From contig NZ_JADDOJ010000004.1 of the NCBI RefSeq assembly GCF_015159745.1, positions 28,004 through 92,003 of the forward strand: a stretch of 64,000 nt of DNA. The letters are read 5' to 3'. Position 1 is the stretch's first letter. Every line of letters begins with the position of its first letter. A program made the position numbers and the translations under genes. Positions 11,864 to 22,978 of this stretch are shown here, piece by piece. The notes under the pieces were generated by a model. It saw nothing but the letters and a program-made list of their open reading frames with translations. It did not search any database and had not been told where the DNA came from. Origin of the DNA: Ramlibacter aquaticus (GTDB lineage Bacteria; Pseudomonadota; Gammaproteobacteria; Burkholderiales; Burkholderiaceae_C).

Positions 11864-12445
11864 TCAGGCGAAGTTCTTCTGCGCGAACTCCCAGTTCACC
11901 AGCTTGTCCAGGAAGGTCTCCACGAACTTCGGGCGCAGGTTGCGGTAGTCGATGTAATAGGCATGCTCCCACACGTCCACGGTCAGCAGGGCCTTGTCGG
12001 CCGTGGTCAGGGGCGTGCCGGCCGCGCCGGTGTTGACGATGTCCACGCTGCCGTCCGCCTTCTTCACCAGCCAGGTCCAGCCCGAGCCGAAGTTGCCGAC
12101 GGCCGACTTCACGAAGGCTTCGCGGAAGGCCGCGTAGCTGCCCCACTTGGCGTCGATCGCCTGCGCCAGCGCGCCCGTGGGCTCGCCACCGCCATTGGGC
12201 TTCATGCAGTTCCAGAAGAAGGTGTGGTTCCAGATCTGGGCCGCGTTGTTGTACACGCCGCCGGAGGACTTCTTGACGATCTCCTCCAGGTTCATGTTCT
12301 CGAACTCGGTGCCCTTCTGCAGGTTGTTCAGGTTCACCACGTAGGCGTTGTGGTGCTTGCCCCAGTGGTACTCCAGGGTCTCCTTGGAGTAGTTCGGCGC
12401 GAGCGCGTCGATCGGGTACGGCAGCGGCGGCAGGGTGTGTTCCAT
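11864..12445 (-). CDS. sodB: superoxide dismutase (Fe type)
   Basis: The 193-residue cytosolic enzyme disproportionates superoxide. The four metal ligands are H27 (in EYHWGKHH), H74 (NHTFFW), D157 and H161 ([11 protein letters not shown]). Iron rather than manganese specificity is suggested by the FWNCM and [11 protein letters not shown] context, but is inferred. Length and start ([15 protein letters not shown]) match SodB. It is convergent with the DUF192 gene and downstream of xseA on the same strand, 62 bp apart. Confidence 0.97.
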   Translation of the reverse strand: MEHTLPPLPYPIDALAPNYSKETLEYHWGKHHNAYVVNLNNLQKGTEFENMNLEEIVKKSSGGVYNNAAQIWNHTFFWNCMKPNGGGEPTGALAQAIDAKWGSYAAFREAFVKSAVGNFGSGWTWLVKKADGSVDIVNTGAAGTPLTTADKALLTVDVWEHAYYIDYRNLRPKFVETFLDKLVNWEFAQKNFA

Positions 12446-12507
12446 GGTGGGTGTGCTTCCTGTTCGTTGGGATCGGAATCCGGAGGGACCTGATTCTATG
12501 AATTAAT

Positions 12508-13857
12508 TCATGGCCGGGCCTGGACCTGCAGCGCAATGTCCCCATCGGCGAGCGAGGCGGTCAGGGCCTGGCCGGGCTGCACCCCGGCAGCCCGCGTGAC
12601 GGCGTGGCCCTCGGGGTCGGTGAGGATGGCGTAGCCGCGCTGCAGCACCAGCCGCGGGTCCAGCAGTTCCAGGCGCAGGGCGGCGCGGTCGAGCTGGTGC
12701 TGGCCGCGCTCGACGCTGCGTCCGGCCGCACGCTGCAGCCGGGGCGCCCAGGCCTGCAGCAGGCGCTCCTCGTGCGCCAGCCGCGCCTGGGCGGCGCGCT
12801 GCAGGCCGCTGGCGCCCGCTGCCAGGAGCCCGCGTTCCCGCTCCAGCCCCGTGCCCAGCGCCATGCGCAGGCTGTGCGAGGCGCGGGCCAGGCGCAGCTG
12901 CTGCTGCGCGATGCGCCCCAGCGGCCGGCCCAGGCGCGAGGCGGCCTGGTCCAGGCGCATCGCCGCGGCGTCCAGCCGGGCCTGCACCGCATCGCGCAGC
13001 ACGCCCTCGCTCTGGTCCAGCTCGTCCAGCCAGGCCTCGCGCGGGCGGGCCGCCAGCTCGGCCGCCGCGGTGGGCGTGGGCGCGCGCACGTCGGCCACGA
13101 AATCGGCGATCGTGAAGTCGGTCTCGTGGCCCACCCCGCTCACGACCGGGACCGGGCTGCGCGCCAGCGTCCTGGCCAGCTGCTCGTCGTTGAAGGCCCA
13201 CAGGTCCTCGATGGCGCCGCCGCCCCGCACCAGGAGGATGACGTCCAGCGGCTGCGAGGTGGAGAGCGCATACAGGGACTCCAGGGCTCGCACCAGCTCG
13301 CCCGGCGCCTGCGCGCCCTGCACGGCGGCCGGCGCGAGCAGCACCGGCACATGGGGTGCGCGCCGCCGCAGTGCGGTGGCCACGTCGTGCAGCGCGGCCG
13401 CCCCGGGCGAGGTGACCAGCCCGATCCCGCGCGGCAGGTCGCGCAGCTCGCGCTTGCGCCCGGCATGGAACAGGCCCTCGGCCTCCAGCTTCGCCTTCAG
13501 CCGCAGGAACTGCTCGAACAGCGCGCCCTGCCCGGCCCGGGTCAGCCGCTCGACCACCAGCTGCAGGTCGCCGCGGGCCTCGTAGACGCCCAGCCGGCCC
13601 CAGGCCTCCACGGCCTCGCCGTCGCGCGGCACGAAGTCGAGCTGGCCGGCGGCGCGCCTGAACATCGCGCAGCGGATCTGGCCGCTGGCGTCCTTGAGCG
13701 AGAAGTAGAGGTGGCCGCTCGAAGGCCGCGAGCAACCGGTGAGTTCGCCGCGCACGGCCACCGGGTTGAAGCGCGCATCGACCGTGTCGGCCACGGCCCG
13801 GCAGAGCGCACCCACGGACCACACGCGCGGCGACGGCGCCGGAACTGCACTGGACAT
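12508..13857 (-). CDS. xseA: exodeoxyribonuclease VII large subunit
   Basis: The 449-residue subunit of the single-strand exonuclease has an N-terminal OB-fold (WSVGALCRAVADTVDARFNPVAVRGELTG to about residue 110). The catalytic domain follows, with GIGLVTSPGAAALHDV, then RGGGAIEDLWAFNDEQLA and VSGVGHETDFTIADFVADVRAPTPTAAAEL. A long helical C-terminal region then leads to a basic end, LVLQRGYAILTDPEGH. The open frame runs 16 codons further upstream, but the ATG at 13857 fits the family start. The small subunit gene xseB is not in the window, which is normal in these bacteria. Confidence 0.97.
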   Translation of the reverse strand: MSSAVPAPSPRVWSVGALCRAVADTVDARFNPVAVRGELTGCSRPSSGHLYFSLKDASGQIRCAMFRRAAGQLDFVPRDGEAVEAWGRLGVYEARGDLQLVVERLTRAGQGALFEQFLRLKAKLEAEGLFHAGRKRELRDLPRGIGLVTSPGAAALHDVATALRRRAPHVPVLLAPAAVQGAQAPGELVRALESLYALSTSQPLDVILLVRGGGAIEDLWAFNDEQLARTLARSPVPVVSGVGHETDFTIADFVADVRAPTPTAAAELAARPREAWLDELDQSEGVLRDAVQARLDAAAMRLDQAASRLGRPLGRIAQQQLRLARASHSLRMALGTGLERERGLLAAGASGLQRAAQARLAHEERLLQAWAPRLQRAAGRSVERGQHQLDRAALRLELLDPRLVLQRGYAILTDPEGHAVTRAAGVQPGQALTASLADGDIALQVQARP

Positions 13858-14188
13858 CAGGAAATCCCAGCGCTGGCGCGGCTTTGGCGCATGAAATCCA
13901 TCCACAGCGCGAGCCCCGCGCCGGTGCGCGGCCCGGCATCAGCCGGAAATGCAGATTCCTTGGTGCAAGCCATTGATCTGGAACGCTTTTTTTCTGCTCA
14001 ATTTGTCATCGAAACGTCATGAAGGCAATGCTGGCGCGGGTTTGCGCGCGCCCAGGACGTGTTCTCAACAAAGTTATCCACAAGAATTGTGGGTCAGGTC
14101 CTACGAAGACGCGGCCGTCGCCTACAGGCGTCGAGGTACACGATAATCGGCCGCTGTTTCCCTGACAAAACCGGCGGAGCCCCTTCCC
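13858..14188. other. gene-free region between xseA and exbB
   Basis: This 331-bp divergent intergenic region should hold promoters for both xseA and exbB. It contains a perfect DnaA-type 9-mer TTATCCACA at 14074-14082, overlapped by the inverted repeat CCACAA-GAA-TTGTGG at 14078-14092. I see no convincing gene. A T-rich run lies at 13987-13995. Confidence 0.6.
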
Positions 14189-14824
14189 TTGCTGTCCATC
14201 ATACAAGCCGCAGGCTGGCCGATCTGGCCCCTGGTCGCCTGCTCCATCCTGGCGCTCGCCCTGGTCATCGAACGGTTCCTGAGCCTCAGGACCGACAAGG
14301 TGGCGCCCCCTCGACTGCTCGAGGAAGCCCTCTCGGCCTCGCGCCAGTCGGTGCCCTCGCCGGACGTGGTGGGCCAGCTGTCGCAGAACTCCGCGCTGGG
14401 CGAGGTGCTGGCCAGCGGGCTGCGCGCGCTCAACAACGACCCGCGCTGCAGCGAGGTCGACCTGCGCGCCACCATGGAGAACACCGGCCGCGAGGTCGCG
14501 CACCGGCTGGAGCGCTACCTGAGCGCCCTGGCCACCATCGCCTCCGCCGCGCCGCTGCTCGGCCTGCTGGGCACGGTGATCGGCATGATCGAGATCTTCG
14601 GCGCCCAGTCCTCGGCCGGGGGCGCCACCGGCGGCAACCCGGTGCAGCTCGCGCACGGCATCTCCGTGGCGCTCTACAACACCGCCTTCGGCCTGGTGGT
14701 GGCCATCCCCACGCTGATCTTCTGGCGCTACTTCCGCAGCCGGGTCGACTTCTTCCTGCTCACGCTGGAGCTGTCGGCCGAGCGCTTCGCGCGCCACCTG
14801 AACACCCTGCGCGGCCGGCCATGA
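14189..14824 (+). CDS. exbB: MotA/TolQ/ExbB proton-channel protein
   Basis: The 211-residue inner-membrane protein has one N-terminal helix (IWPLVACSILALALVIERFL) and two C-terminal helices. The conserved pore sequence is ATIASAAPLLGLLGTVIGMIEIFG, followed by GISVALYNTAFGLVVAIPTLIFW. With ExbD it couples proton flow to TonB-like energy transfer. The start is a TTG at 14189, giving a family-typical N-terminus, with GGAG 11 bp upstream. The gene overlaps exbD by 4 bp. Position before lpxK is the usual one in this order. Confidence 0.93.
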   Translation: MLSIIQAAGWPIWPLVACSILALALVIERFLSLRTDKVAPPRLLEEALSASRQSVPSPDVVGQLSQNSALGEVLASGLRALNNDPRCSEVDLRATMENTGREVAHRLERYLSALATIASAAPLLGLLGTVIGMIEIFGAQSSAGGATGGNPVQLAHGISVALYNTAFGLVVAIPTLIFWRYFRSRVDFFLLTLELSAERFARHLNTLRGRP

Positions 14825-15249
14825 ACTTCCGCAGCCGCTCCCGCGAGGAGCCGGAGATCAACCTGATCCCCTTCATCGACGTGCTGCTGGTGGTGCTCAT
14901 CTTCCTGATGCTGTCGACCACCTACAGCCGCTTCACCGAGCTGCAGCTCAAGCTGCCGGTGGCGGACGCGGACGCCCAGCGCGACTACCCGAACGAGATC
15001 GTGGTCGGCGTGACCAGCGACGGCCGTTACCTGGTGCAGGGCCAGGCGGTCTCCGGCCGGGGCGTGGAAGCGCTGACCCAGGCGCTGGGCGCCGCCGCCC
15101 AGGGCGCCAAGACCAGCGTGGTCATCATCACCGCGGATGCGACGGCGACGCACCAGTCGGTCATCAGCGTGATGGAGGCGGCGCGCCGCAACAGCCTCAA
15201 CCAGATCACCTTCGCCACCCAGTCTTCGGCCGCCGCCGGGAGCCGCTGA
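14821..15249 (+). CDS. exbD: biopolymer transport protein ExbD
   Basis: The 142-residue product has a short cytoplasmic start (MNFRSRSREEPEINLIPFIDVLLVVLIFLMLSTTY, of which residues 14-34 form the single helix). D20 is the proton-binding aspartate of ExbD/TolR. A periplasmic domain containing VVIITADATATHQSVISVMEAA follows. It overlaps exbB at ATGA and its stop is directly followed by the GTG of lpxK, so the three are translationally coupled. Confidence 0.95.
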   Translation: MNFRSRSREEPEINLIPFIDVLLVVLIFLMLSTTYSRFTELQLKLPVADADAQRDYPNEIVVGVTSDGRYLVQGQAVSGRGVEALTQALGAAAQGAKTSVVIITADATATHQSVISVMEAARRNSLNQITFATQSSAAAGSR

Positions 15250-16242
15250 GTGGGAGCCACGCTGCAGCGGGCCTGGCGGGGGCGCGGCCCGCTCGCCTGC
15301 CTGCTGTGGCCGCTCTCCAGGCTGTACGCCCTCCTCGCCGGGCTGCACCGCGGGCTGTACCGCGTGGGCCTGCTGCGCCGCGAGCGCCTGCCGGTGGCCG
15401 TCGTCGTCGTGGGCAACGTGGTGGCGGGCGGCGCCGGCAAGACCCCGGTCGTCATCGAGATCCTTCGCCACCTGCGCGAGCGGGGCATCGCGGCGGGCGT
15501 GGTCTCGCGCGGCTACGGCCGCCGCAGCCGGGGCGTGCGCGAGGTGCGCGCCGGCGACAGCCCGGCCGACACGGGCGACGAGCCGCTGCTGGTGGCACGC
15601 AGCACCGCCTGCCCCGTGTTCGTGGGCGAGCGACGGGCCGACGCCGGCCGGGCCCTTCTTGCCGCCCACCCCGAGGTGCGGGTGATCGTGAGCGACGACG
15701 GGCTGCAGCACCATGCGCTGGCGCGCGACCTGGAGGTCTGCGTGTTCGACGAGCGCGGCACGGGCAACGGCTGGCGCCTGCCGGCCGGCCCGCTGCGCGA
15801 GGCCTGGCCGCGCCCGGTCGACCTGGTGCTCTGCCCGGTCGGCCTGGCCGGGGTGGCGGGCCACCCGCTGCGCCGCGCACTCGCGCCCGAAGCCAGTCGC
15901 GCGGACGGCAGGCGCATGCCCCTGGCCGAGCTCGCGCGCCGCCCCCTGCTGGCCCTGGCCGGCATCGCTCGCCCCGAGGCCTTCTTCGGCATGCTGCGCG
16001 AGGCCGGCGTCGTGCCCCGGCAGACCCTGGCCCTGCCGGACCACCACGCCTTCGACGCGCCCGTCGCCGCCGGCGGGCTGGAACTGGTGTGCACCGAGAA
16101 GGACGCCGCCAAGCTGTGGCGGCATGCGCCCGGGGCCTGGGCCGTCGGGCTGCAACTGCAGCTCGATCCCGGCTTCTGGCAGGACTTCGACCGCCTGCTG
16201 GACGCGCAGCTATCATCGCCGCATGGACCCCAAGCTGCTTGA
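15250..16242 (+). CDS. lpxK: tetraacyldisaccharide 4'-kinase
   Basis: The 330-residue inner-membrane kinase phosphorylates the lipid A disaccharide to make lipid IVA. The N-terminal hydrophobic anchor ([18 protein letters not shown]) and the P-loop [14 protein letters not shown] near residue 60 are present. [19 protein letters not shown] and [11 protein letters not shown] complete the kinase core. The start is GTG, touching the exbD stop, because this gives the family N-terminus. Its 3' end overlaps the Trm112 gene by 20 bp. Confidence 0.96.
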   Translation: MGATLQRAWRGRGPLACLLWPLSRLYALLAGLHRGLYRVGLLRRERLPVAVVVVGNVVAGGAGKTPVVIEILRHLRERGIAAGVVSRGYGRRSRGVREVRAGDSPADTGDEPLLVARSTACPVFVGERRADAGRALLAAHPEVRVIVSDDGLQHHALARDLEVCVFDERGTGNGWRLPAGPLREAWPRPVDLVLCPVGLAGVAGHPLRRALAPEASRADGRRMPLAELARRPLLALAGIARPEAFFGMLREAGVVPRQTLALPDHHAFDAPVAAGGLELVCTEKDAAKLWRHAPGAWAVGLQLQLDPGFWQDFDRLLDAQLSSPHGPQAA

Positions 16243-16432
16243 ACTCCTGGTCTGCCCGGTGACCAAGGGCCCGCTGGACTACGCGCGCACGCGCCAGGAA
16301 CTCTGGTCCCGCAGCGCCCGCCTGGCCTACCCGATCCGCGACGGCATCCCGGTGATGCTCGAGGAGCAGGCACGCACGCTCAGCGACGAGGAACTGGAGA
16401 GCCTGCCCCGCCGCACCCCGCTCGTGGGATGA
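16223..16432 (+). CDS. Trm112/UPF0434 family protein
   Basis: The 69-residue protein begins [18 protein letters not shown] and continues with [16 protein letters not shown], the full UPF0434 (YcaR-like) pattern. The family is related to Trm112, a small methyltransferase-activating subunit. Only one Cys (CPVTKG) remains of the zinc-binding set, as is usual for this bacterial branch. It sits between lpxK and kdsB with overlaps on both sides. Confidence 0.93.
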   Translation: MDPKLLELLVCPVTKGPLDYARTRQELWSRSARLAYPIRDGIPVMLEEQARTLSDEELESLPRRTPLVG

Positions 16433-17184
16433 GCTTCAGCGTCCTCATCCCCGCGCGGCTGGCCTCCACCCGCCTGCCCGACAAGCCGCTGGCCGACATC
16501 GCCGGCAAGCCCATGGTGGTCCGCGTGGCCGAACGGGCCGCCCGCTCCGGCGCCGCCCGCGTGGTGGTCGCCGCCGACGATGCGCGGATCGTGCAGGCCT
16601 GCGCGGCGCACGGCGTGCAGGCCGTGCTGACGCGCGCCGACCATGCCTCCGGCAGCGACCGGCTGGCCGAAGCCTGCGAGCAGCTGGGCCTGGACGGGCG
16701 CGACGCGGTGGTCAACGTGCAAGGGGACGAGCCCCTGATCGAACCGGCCCTGATCGACGAGGTCGCGGCCTTGCTGGCCGCGCACCCGGACGCGGCCATG
16801 AGCACCGCCGCCCACCCCATCGCCAGCGTCGAGGACTTCCTCAACCCCAACATCGTGAAGGTGGTGACCGACGCCGCCGGGCTCGCGCTCTACTTCAGCC
16901 GCGCGCCCATGCCCTGGTGGCGCGACGGCTACGCCGGCGGGGTGAGCACCCTCCCGGACCCGGCGCCCTTGCGCCACGTCGGCATCTACGGCTACCGCGC
17001 CGGCTTCCTGCGCAGCTTTCCCGGCCTGCCGCCGGCGCCGCTGGAGCGCATCGAGGCGCTGGAGCAGTTGCGCGCGCTCTGGCACGGCCACCGCATCGCG
17101 GTGCATGTCAGCACGCATGCGCCCGGGATCGGCGTGGACACGCCCGAGGACCTTGCGCGGGTGCGCGCCGGCTGGCCGGCGTAA
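16429..17184 (+). CDS. kdsB: 3-deoxy-manno-octulosonate cytidylyltransferase
   Basis: The 251-residue enzyme activates KDO as CMP-KDO for the lipopolysaccharide core. The nucleotide-binding start [23 protein letters not shown] is typical. [17 protein letters not shown] holds the metal-binding Asp, and [12 protein letters not shown] and [13 protein letters not shown] are also typical. It overlaps the Trm112 gene at ATGA. With lpxK it forms a lipid A/core module. Confidence 0.97.
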   Translation: MSFSVLIPARLASTRLPDKPLADIAGKPMVVRVAERAARSGAARVVVAADDARIVQACAAHGVQAVLTRADHASGSDRLAEACEQLGLDGRDAVVNVQGDEPLIEPALIDEVAALLAAHPDAAMSTAAHPIASVEDFLNPNIVKVVTDAAGLALYFSRAPMPWWRDGYAGGVSTLPDPAPLRHVGIYGYRAGFLRSFPGLPPAPLERIEALEQLRALWHGHRIAVHVSTHAPGIGVDTPEDLARVRAGWPA

Positions 17185-17206
17185 GGGTCCGCGAAGGGTC
17201 GCGTGA

Positions 17207-18866
<1,660 letters not shown>

Positions 18867-18877
18867 TCCTGTGAAAA

Positions 18878-18893
18878 CTGGTTAAAAATACAG
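18878..18893. promoter_or_regulatory. LexA (SOS) box 1
   Basis: CTG-N10-CAG with an AT-rich centre (CTGGTTAAAAATACAG), 28 bp before the lexA start. The 16-bp form matches the LexA consensus CTGT-N8-ACAG with one mismatch. A possible -35 TTGCAC lies at 18861-18866. Confidence 0.82.
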
Positions 18894-18896
18894 CTA

Positions 18897-18912
18897 CTGG
18901 ATAGGCAAACAG
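18897..18912. promoter_or_regulatory. LexA (SOS) box 2
   Basis: A second CTG-N10-CAG (CTGGATAGGCAAACAG) begins 19 bp after the start of box 1 and ends 8 bp before the lexA ATG. The second box is weaker but the tandem arrangement matches the autoregulated lexA of other proteobacteria. Confidence 0.65.
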
Positions 18913-18920
18913 GAGCCGAC

Positions 18921-19595
18921 ATGCTCGACCAACCGAAGCTGACCCCGCGCCAACAGCAGATTCTGGACCTGATTCAAAGCGCCATCGCGCGCACCGGCGC
19001 GCCGCCCACCCGGGCGGAGATCGCCGCCGAGCTCGGGTTCAAGTCGGCCAATGCGGCCGAGGAACACCTGCAGGCCTTGGCCCGCAAGGGCGTGATCGAG
19101 CTGGTGAGCGGCACCTCGCGCGGCATCCGCCTGCGCAGCGAGGCGCTGCGCAGCATCAACGAGTCGCGCATCAAGCAGTTCTCGCTGCCCCTGCCCAGCC
19201 TGGCGCAGCTGGCCCTGCCGCTGGTCGGCCGCGTGGCCGCCGGCTCGCCCATCCTGGCCCAGGAACACGTGGACCAGACCTACTACGTCGAGAGCAGCCT
19301 GTTCCAGCGCCGCCCCGATTACCTGCTCAAGGTGCGCGGCATGTCCATGCGCGACGCCGGCATCATGGACGGCGACCTGCTCGCGGTGCAGTCCACCCGG
19401 GAAGCGAAGAACGGCCAGATCGTGGTCGCGCGGCTGGGCGACGAGGTCACGGTCAAGCGCTTCAAGCGCAACAAGCACCTGATCGAGCTGCACGCCGAGA
19501 ACCCGGATTACCCCACCATCGTGGTCGAGCCCGGCGAGCCCTTCGAGATCGAAGGCCTGGCCGTCGGCCTGATCCGCAACACGATGCTGATGTAG
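18921..19595 (+). CDS. lexA: LexA repressor / self-cleaving SOS regulator
   Basis: The 224-residue repressor has an N-terminal winged helix ([16 protein letters not shown] to about residue 70, recognition part [23 protein letters not shown]) and a C-terminal S24 peptidase-like domain. The autocleavage bond is A107-G108 (GRVAAGSP), the catalytic Ser is S142 (GMSMRDAG) and the Lys is K179 (VTVKRFKR). AGGAG precedes the ATG. Two SOS boxes upstream indicate self-repression and induction on DNA damage through RecA. Confidence 0.98.
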   Translation: MLDQPKLTPRQQQILDLIQSAIARTGAPPTRAEIAAELGFKSANAAEEHLQALARKGVIELVSGTSRGIRLRSEALRSINESRIKQFSLPLPSLAQLALPLVGRVAAGSPILAQEHVDQTYYVESSLFQRRPDYLLKVRGMSMRDAGIMDGDLLAVQSTREAKNGQIVVARLGDEVTVKRFKRNKHLIELHAENPDYPTIVVEPGEPFEIEGLAVGLIRNTMLM

Positions 19596-19712
19596 GCAAG
19601 ACCGGGCTGGCCGCAGGTGGCGGGCGTATGGCGCTGGGTGCGCCATCACCCTGCGGGCCAGCCTTCCACCACGCAATCCTGCCGTGTCCCACCCCTTCTC
19701 AAGGAGAGTCGC

Positions 19713-20051
19713 ATGGCACGTCCGATGTCCCGTTTTTCTTCCCTGTTCCGCGCGCTGCGCAATGCGGCGGCGCGCATCGCTGGCGGCCGCGCCGGTGACG
19801 CACCGCGCCCGCCGGCGGCGCTGCGTCCCATCGTCGTCACGGGCGGCGGCCGCGCGCCCACCGGCGGCGGCGGCACGCGCAGCACCGTCCCGGCGGTGCA
19901 GCGCATTCCCCGCAGCCCGGTGCGCGTGCTGCGCGTGGCCGAGGCCGGCAGCCGTCGCGTCGCTGGCGCCCGCATGGTGATCTCGGGCCGGCTGGCCGAT
20001 GTGTGCGCCGAGCTCGAGCGGCTCGCGGCGCTGGAAGCCGCAGCCACCTGA
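19713..20051 (+). CDS. hypothetical basic protein (112 aa)
   Basis: I do not recognise a named family. The product starts MARPMSRFSSLFRALRNAAARIAGG, a basic amphipathic helix, and continues with a Gly/Pro/Arg-rich low-complexity middle (about residues 28-65). It ends with a helix, RLADVCAELERLAALEAAAT. A strong AAGGAGAG ribosome-binding site lies 5 bp before the ATG at 19713, and coding bias is normal, so it is probably real. It follows lexA by 117 bp but has no sign of an SOS box of its own. Confidence 0.6.
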   Translation: MARPMSRFSSLFRALRNAAARIAGGRAGDAPRPPAALRPIVVTGGGRAPTGGGGTRSTVPAVQRIPRSPVRVLRVAEAGSRRVAGARMVISGRLADVCAELERLAALEAAAT

Positions 20052-20085
20052 CGCCCGGCCGGCCCGCCGTTCCCGGGCCGGCAAC

Positions 20086-20601
20086 TCAGGCCTGGGCGCC
20101 CGCCAGGTAATCGGCCTTGCCCAGCTCCACGCCGTTGTGGCGCAGGATCAGGTAGGCCGTGGTGACGTGAAAGAACACGTTGGGCAGCACCCAGTGCTTC
20201 AGGTAGGCCTCGCCCTTCATGGTGCGGGTGGCTTCGCGGCCCACGGGGAAGGTGATTTCCTTGTCCTCGGTGCCGTCGATCTGGGCGGCGGGCACGGTGG
20301 CCAGCCAGTCCAGGGTCTTCTGGATGCGGCCGCGCAGGTCGGCGAAGCTGGCCTCGTTGTCGTCGAACTTGGGCGCTTCCACCCCCGCGATGCGCGCCAC
20401 GCCCAGCTTGGACATGTCGCAGGCGATCTGGATCTGGCGGGTGAAGGGCAGCATGTCAGGCGCCATGCGGTACTGCAGCAGCGCCGTCGGGTCGATCTTG
20501 CGGGCTTCGGCAAAAGCCTGGCCCTTGGCCAGGATGTGCGACAGATTGTTGAGCATGGTCTGCAGCACCGGCAGGCTGGCGCTGGACATCGACAGTGACA
20601 T
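20086..20601 (-). CDS. DUF1993 family protein
   Basis: The 171-residue helical product begins MSLSMSSASLPVLQTMLNNLSHIL and matches the DUF1993 family, which has a four-helix fold like DinB. Conserved parts are RMAPDMLPFTRQIQIACDMSK, TLDWLATVP and the end PNVFFHVTTAYLILRHNGVELGKADYL. DinB-like proteins can carry a metal site, and His residues are present near the C-terminus. GGAGGAACC precedes the ATG. Function unknown. Confidence 0.88.
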   Translation of the reverse strand: MSLSMSSASLPVLQTMLNNLSHILAKGQAFAEARKIDPTALLQYRMAPDMLPFTRQIQIACDMSKLGVARIAGVEAPKFDDNEASFADLRGRIQKTLDWLATVPAAQIDGTEDKEITFPVGREATRTMKGEAYLKHWVLPNVFFHVTTAYLILRHNGVELGKADYLAGAQA

Positions 20602-20702
20602 GGTTCCTCCTCGGCCCCTTCGGGCAGGCAAAGCGCGCATCCTAGCCTTCCGCGCAGGGCGCCGCAGCCGGTGACGAGCTTGGCCCGAGGCACAATCCGG
20701 GC

Positions 20703-21710
20703 ATGAACATTGTGATCCTCGACGATTACCAGGACGCGGTGAGGAAGCTGCAGTGCGCGTCCAAGCTCGAGCACTACCCGGCCAAGGTCTACACCAACAC
20801 CGTGAAGGGCATCGGCCAGCTGTCGGTACGCCTGCGGGACGCCGACGTGATCGTGCTGATCCGCGAGCGGACGCACCTCACGCGCCAGCTGCTGGAAAAG
20901 CTGCCGCGGCTGCGCATGATCTCGCAGACCGGGCGGGTCGGCTCGCACATCGACGTGCAGGCCTGCACCGAGCGGGGCATCGCCGTGGCCGAGGGCGTGG
21001 GCTCCCCGGTGGCGCCGGCCGAGCTCACCTGGGCGCTGATCATGGCCGCCATGCGCCGCCTGCCGCAGTACATCAGCACGCTCAAGCACGGCGGCTGGCA
21101 GCAGTCGGGCATGAAGTCCGCCTCCATGCCGGTGAACTTCGGCCTGGGCATGGTGCTCAAGGGCCGCACCCTGGGCATCTGGGGCTACGGCAAGATCGGC
21201 CAGCTGGTCGCCGGCTACGGCCGGGCCTTCGGCATGAAGGTGATGGTCTGGGGCAGCCAGGGCGCCCGCGAGCGCGCGGTCGCCGACGGCCTGCAGGCCG
21301 CGCTCAGCCGCGAGGAGCTGTTCCAGTCCAGTGATGTGCTCAGCCTGCACCTGCGCCTTGCCGAGGAAACCACCGGCATCGTCACGCTGGAAGACCTGGG
21401 CCGCATGAAGCCCACCGCACTGCTGGTGAACACCTCGCGCGCCGAGCTCATCGAGCCCGACGCGCTGATCGCCGCCCTCAACCGCGGTCGCCCGGGCATG
21501 GCGGCCGTGGACGTGTTCGAGAGCGAGCCCATCCTGCAGGGCCACGCCCTGCTGCGCCTGGAAAACTGCATCTGCACGCCGCACATCGGCTACGTCGAGC
21601 TGGACAGCTACGAGCTGTACTTCGGCGCCGCCTTCGACAACGTAGTGAATTTCATCCGCGGCACGCCGACCAACATCGTCAACCCGGGCGCGCTGCAGGT
21701 GCGGCGCTGA
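20703..21710 (+). CDS. D-2-hydroxyacid dehydrogenase family protein
   Basis: The 335-residue product has the two-domain plan of NAD-dependent D-2-hydroxyacid dehydrogenases. The Rossmann motif GIWGYGKIGQ starts near residue 159. The catalytic residues are in NTSRAEL (Arg), DVFESEP (Glu) and TPHIGYVE (His). Substrate specificity cannot be inferred; phosphoglycerate dehydrogenase (SerA) is usually longer. It stands alone, 92 bp before the MFS gene and divergent from the DUF1993 gene. Confidence 0.92.
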   Translation: MNIVILDDYQDAVRKLQCASKLEHYPAKVYTNTVKGIGQLSVRLRDADVIVLIRERTHLTRQLLEKLPRLRMISQTGRVGSHIDVQACTERGIAVAEGVGSPVAPAELTWALIMAAMRRLPQYISTLKHGGWQQSGMKSASMPVNFGLGMVLKGRTLGIWGYGKIGQLVAGYGRAFGMKVMVWGSQGARERAVADGLQAALSREELFQSSDVLSLHLRLAEETTGIVTLEDLGRMKPTALLVNTSRAELIEPDALIAALNRGRPGMAAVDVFESEPILQGHALLRLENCICTPHIGYVELDSYELYFGAAFDNVVNFIRGTPTNIVNPGALQVRR

Positions 21711-21798
21711 CCCGGCCCGCGGCCAGGCGCCGCGGCGGGGACAGGCCCGGGCCCGGCGGGCAGGAATAATCGGCTTCCCTTCCCTGCCCCCACACCCT

Positions 21799-22971
21799 GT
21801 GCAAGACACCGCCCCGACCGCCGACCGACTGCCCGCGGTCCTCTGGCCCCTGCTGTTCGGCAACTTCGTCATCGGCAGCGGGGTGATGGTGGTCCAGGCC
21901 ACGCTCAACGAGATCAGCAGCGACCTGCAGGTGTCGGTGCCCGTGGCCGGCCAGCTGATCGCAGCCGCGGCCGCCCTGATGTGCCTGGGTGCGCCCTTGC
22001 TCGCCACGGTGGTGGCCGGCTGGGACCGGCGCCGGCTGCTCGCCCTGTCCATGCTGTGGTACGGCCTGCTGCACGCGGCCTGTGCCTTCGCGCCCAGCTA
22101 CGGGGTCTTGCTGGCCTTGCGGGTGATGGCCGTGGTGTCGCCCGCGATCTTCACCCCGCAGGCCGCCGCCAGCGTGGGCCTGCTGGTGCCGCCCGCGATG
22201 CGCGGCCGCGCCATCACGCTCGTGTTCCTGGGCTGGTCGGTGGCCTCGGTGCTGGGCGTTCCCATGGGCAGTTTCATCGCCGCCCTGTTCGGCTGGCGCG
22301 CGGCCTTCGGCCTTGTGGCGGTGCTCAGCCTGGTCAGCGCGGCCTGGGTCTGGGTGCGCCTGCCCGACGGCGTACGTCCGCAGGCCCTCTCGGCCGCGGC
22401 CTGGGGCGAGGCCCTGCGCCACCGCGGGCTGGTGCTGTGCATCGCGGTGACCCTGCTGTCCTCCGCCGGGCAGTTCGTGCTGTTCTCCTACTTCGCGCCC
22501 TACTGGCGCGCCAAGCTGGGGGTGACGCCCACCACGCTCAGCCTGCTCTTCCTGTGGTTCGGCGCCTTCGGCTTCATCGGCAACGTGCTGATGTCGCGCC
22601 ATGTGGACCGGATCGGCGCGCCGCGGGCCGTGATGATCGCGCTGGGCTGCATCGCGCTCAGCCTGCTGGCCTGGCCCCTGGCGACCAGCCTGGCCCTCGC
22701 GGGCCTGGTGTGCATTCCCTGGGCGCTGGGCCTGTTCTCCAGCAATTCGGCCCAGCAGGCCCGGCTGGTTGCGTTCGCGCCGGTGCTGGCGCCCGCCACG
22801 GTGGCGCTCAACAGTTCCGCGCTCTACGCCGGCCAGGCCGTGGGCGCGGCCACCGGGGGCTGGCTGATCGCCGGCGGGCGCATGGACTGGCTGCACTGGG
22901 CCGGCTTCGCCGTCATGCTGGCGTGCATGGGGGTGAGTGCCAAGGCGGGGCCGTCCCGCACTGCCACATAA
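21799..22971 (+). CDS. MFS transporter
   Basis: The 390-residue product has about twelve hydrophobic segments with the family's half-and-half layout. The loop between helices 2 and 3 reads LLATVVAGWDRRRLLALSMLWYG, close to the MFS A motif. The start is a GTG at 21799. Helical spacing and the mid-protein cytoplasmic linker near residue 190 suggest an antiporter of the arabinose-efflux (AraJ) type. The substrate is unknown. It ends 7 bp before the dehydrogenase gene, but a functional link is not evident. Confidence 0.9.
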   Translation: MQDTAPTADRLPAVLWPLLFGNFVIGSGVMVVQATLNEISSDLQVSVPVAGQLIAAAAALMCLGAPLLATVVAGWDRRRLLALSMLWYGLLHAACAFAPSYGVLLALRVMAVVSPAIFTPQAAASVGLLVPPAMRGRAITLVFLGWSVASVLGVPMGSFIAALFGWRAAFGLVAVLSLVSAAWVWVRLPDGVRPQALSAAAWGEALRHRGLVLCIAVTLLSSAGQFVLFSYFAPYWRAKLGVTPTTLSLLFLWFGAFGFIGNVLMSRHVDRIGAPRAVMIALGCIALSLLAWPLATSLALAGLVCIPWALGLFSSNSAQQARLVAFAPVLAPATVALNSSALYAGQAVGAATGGWLIAGGRMDWLHWAGFAVMLACMGVSAKAGPSRTAT

Positions 22972-22978
22972 TCGCCCG

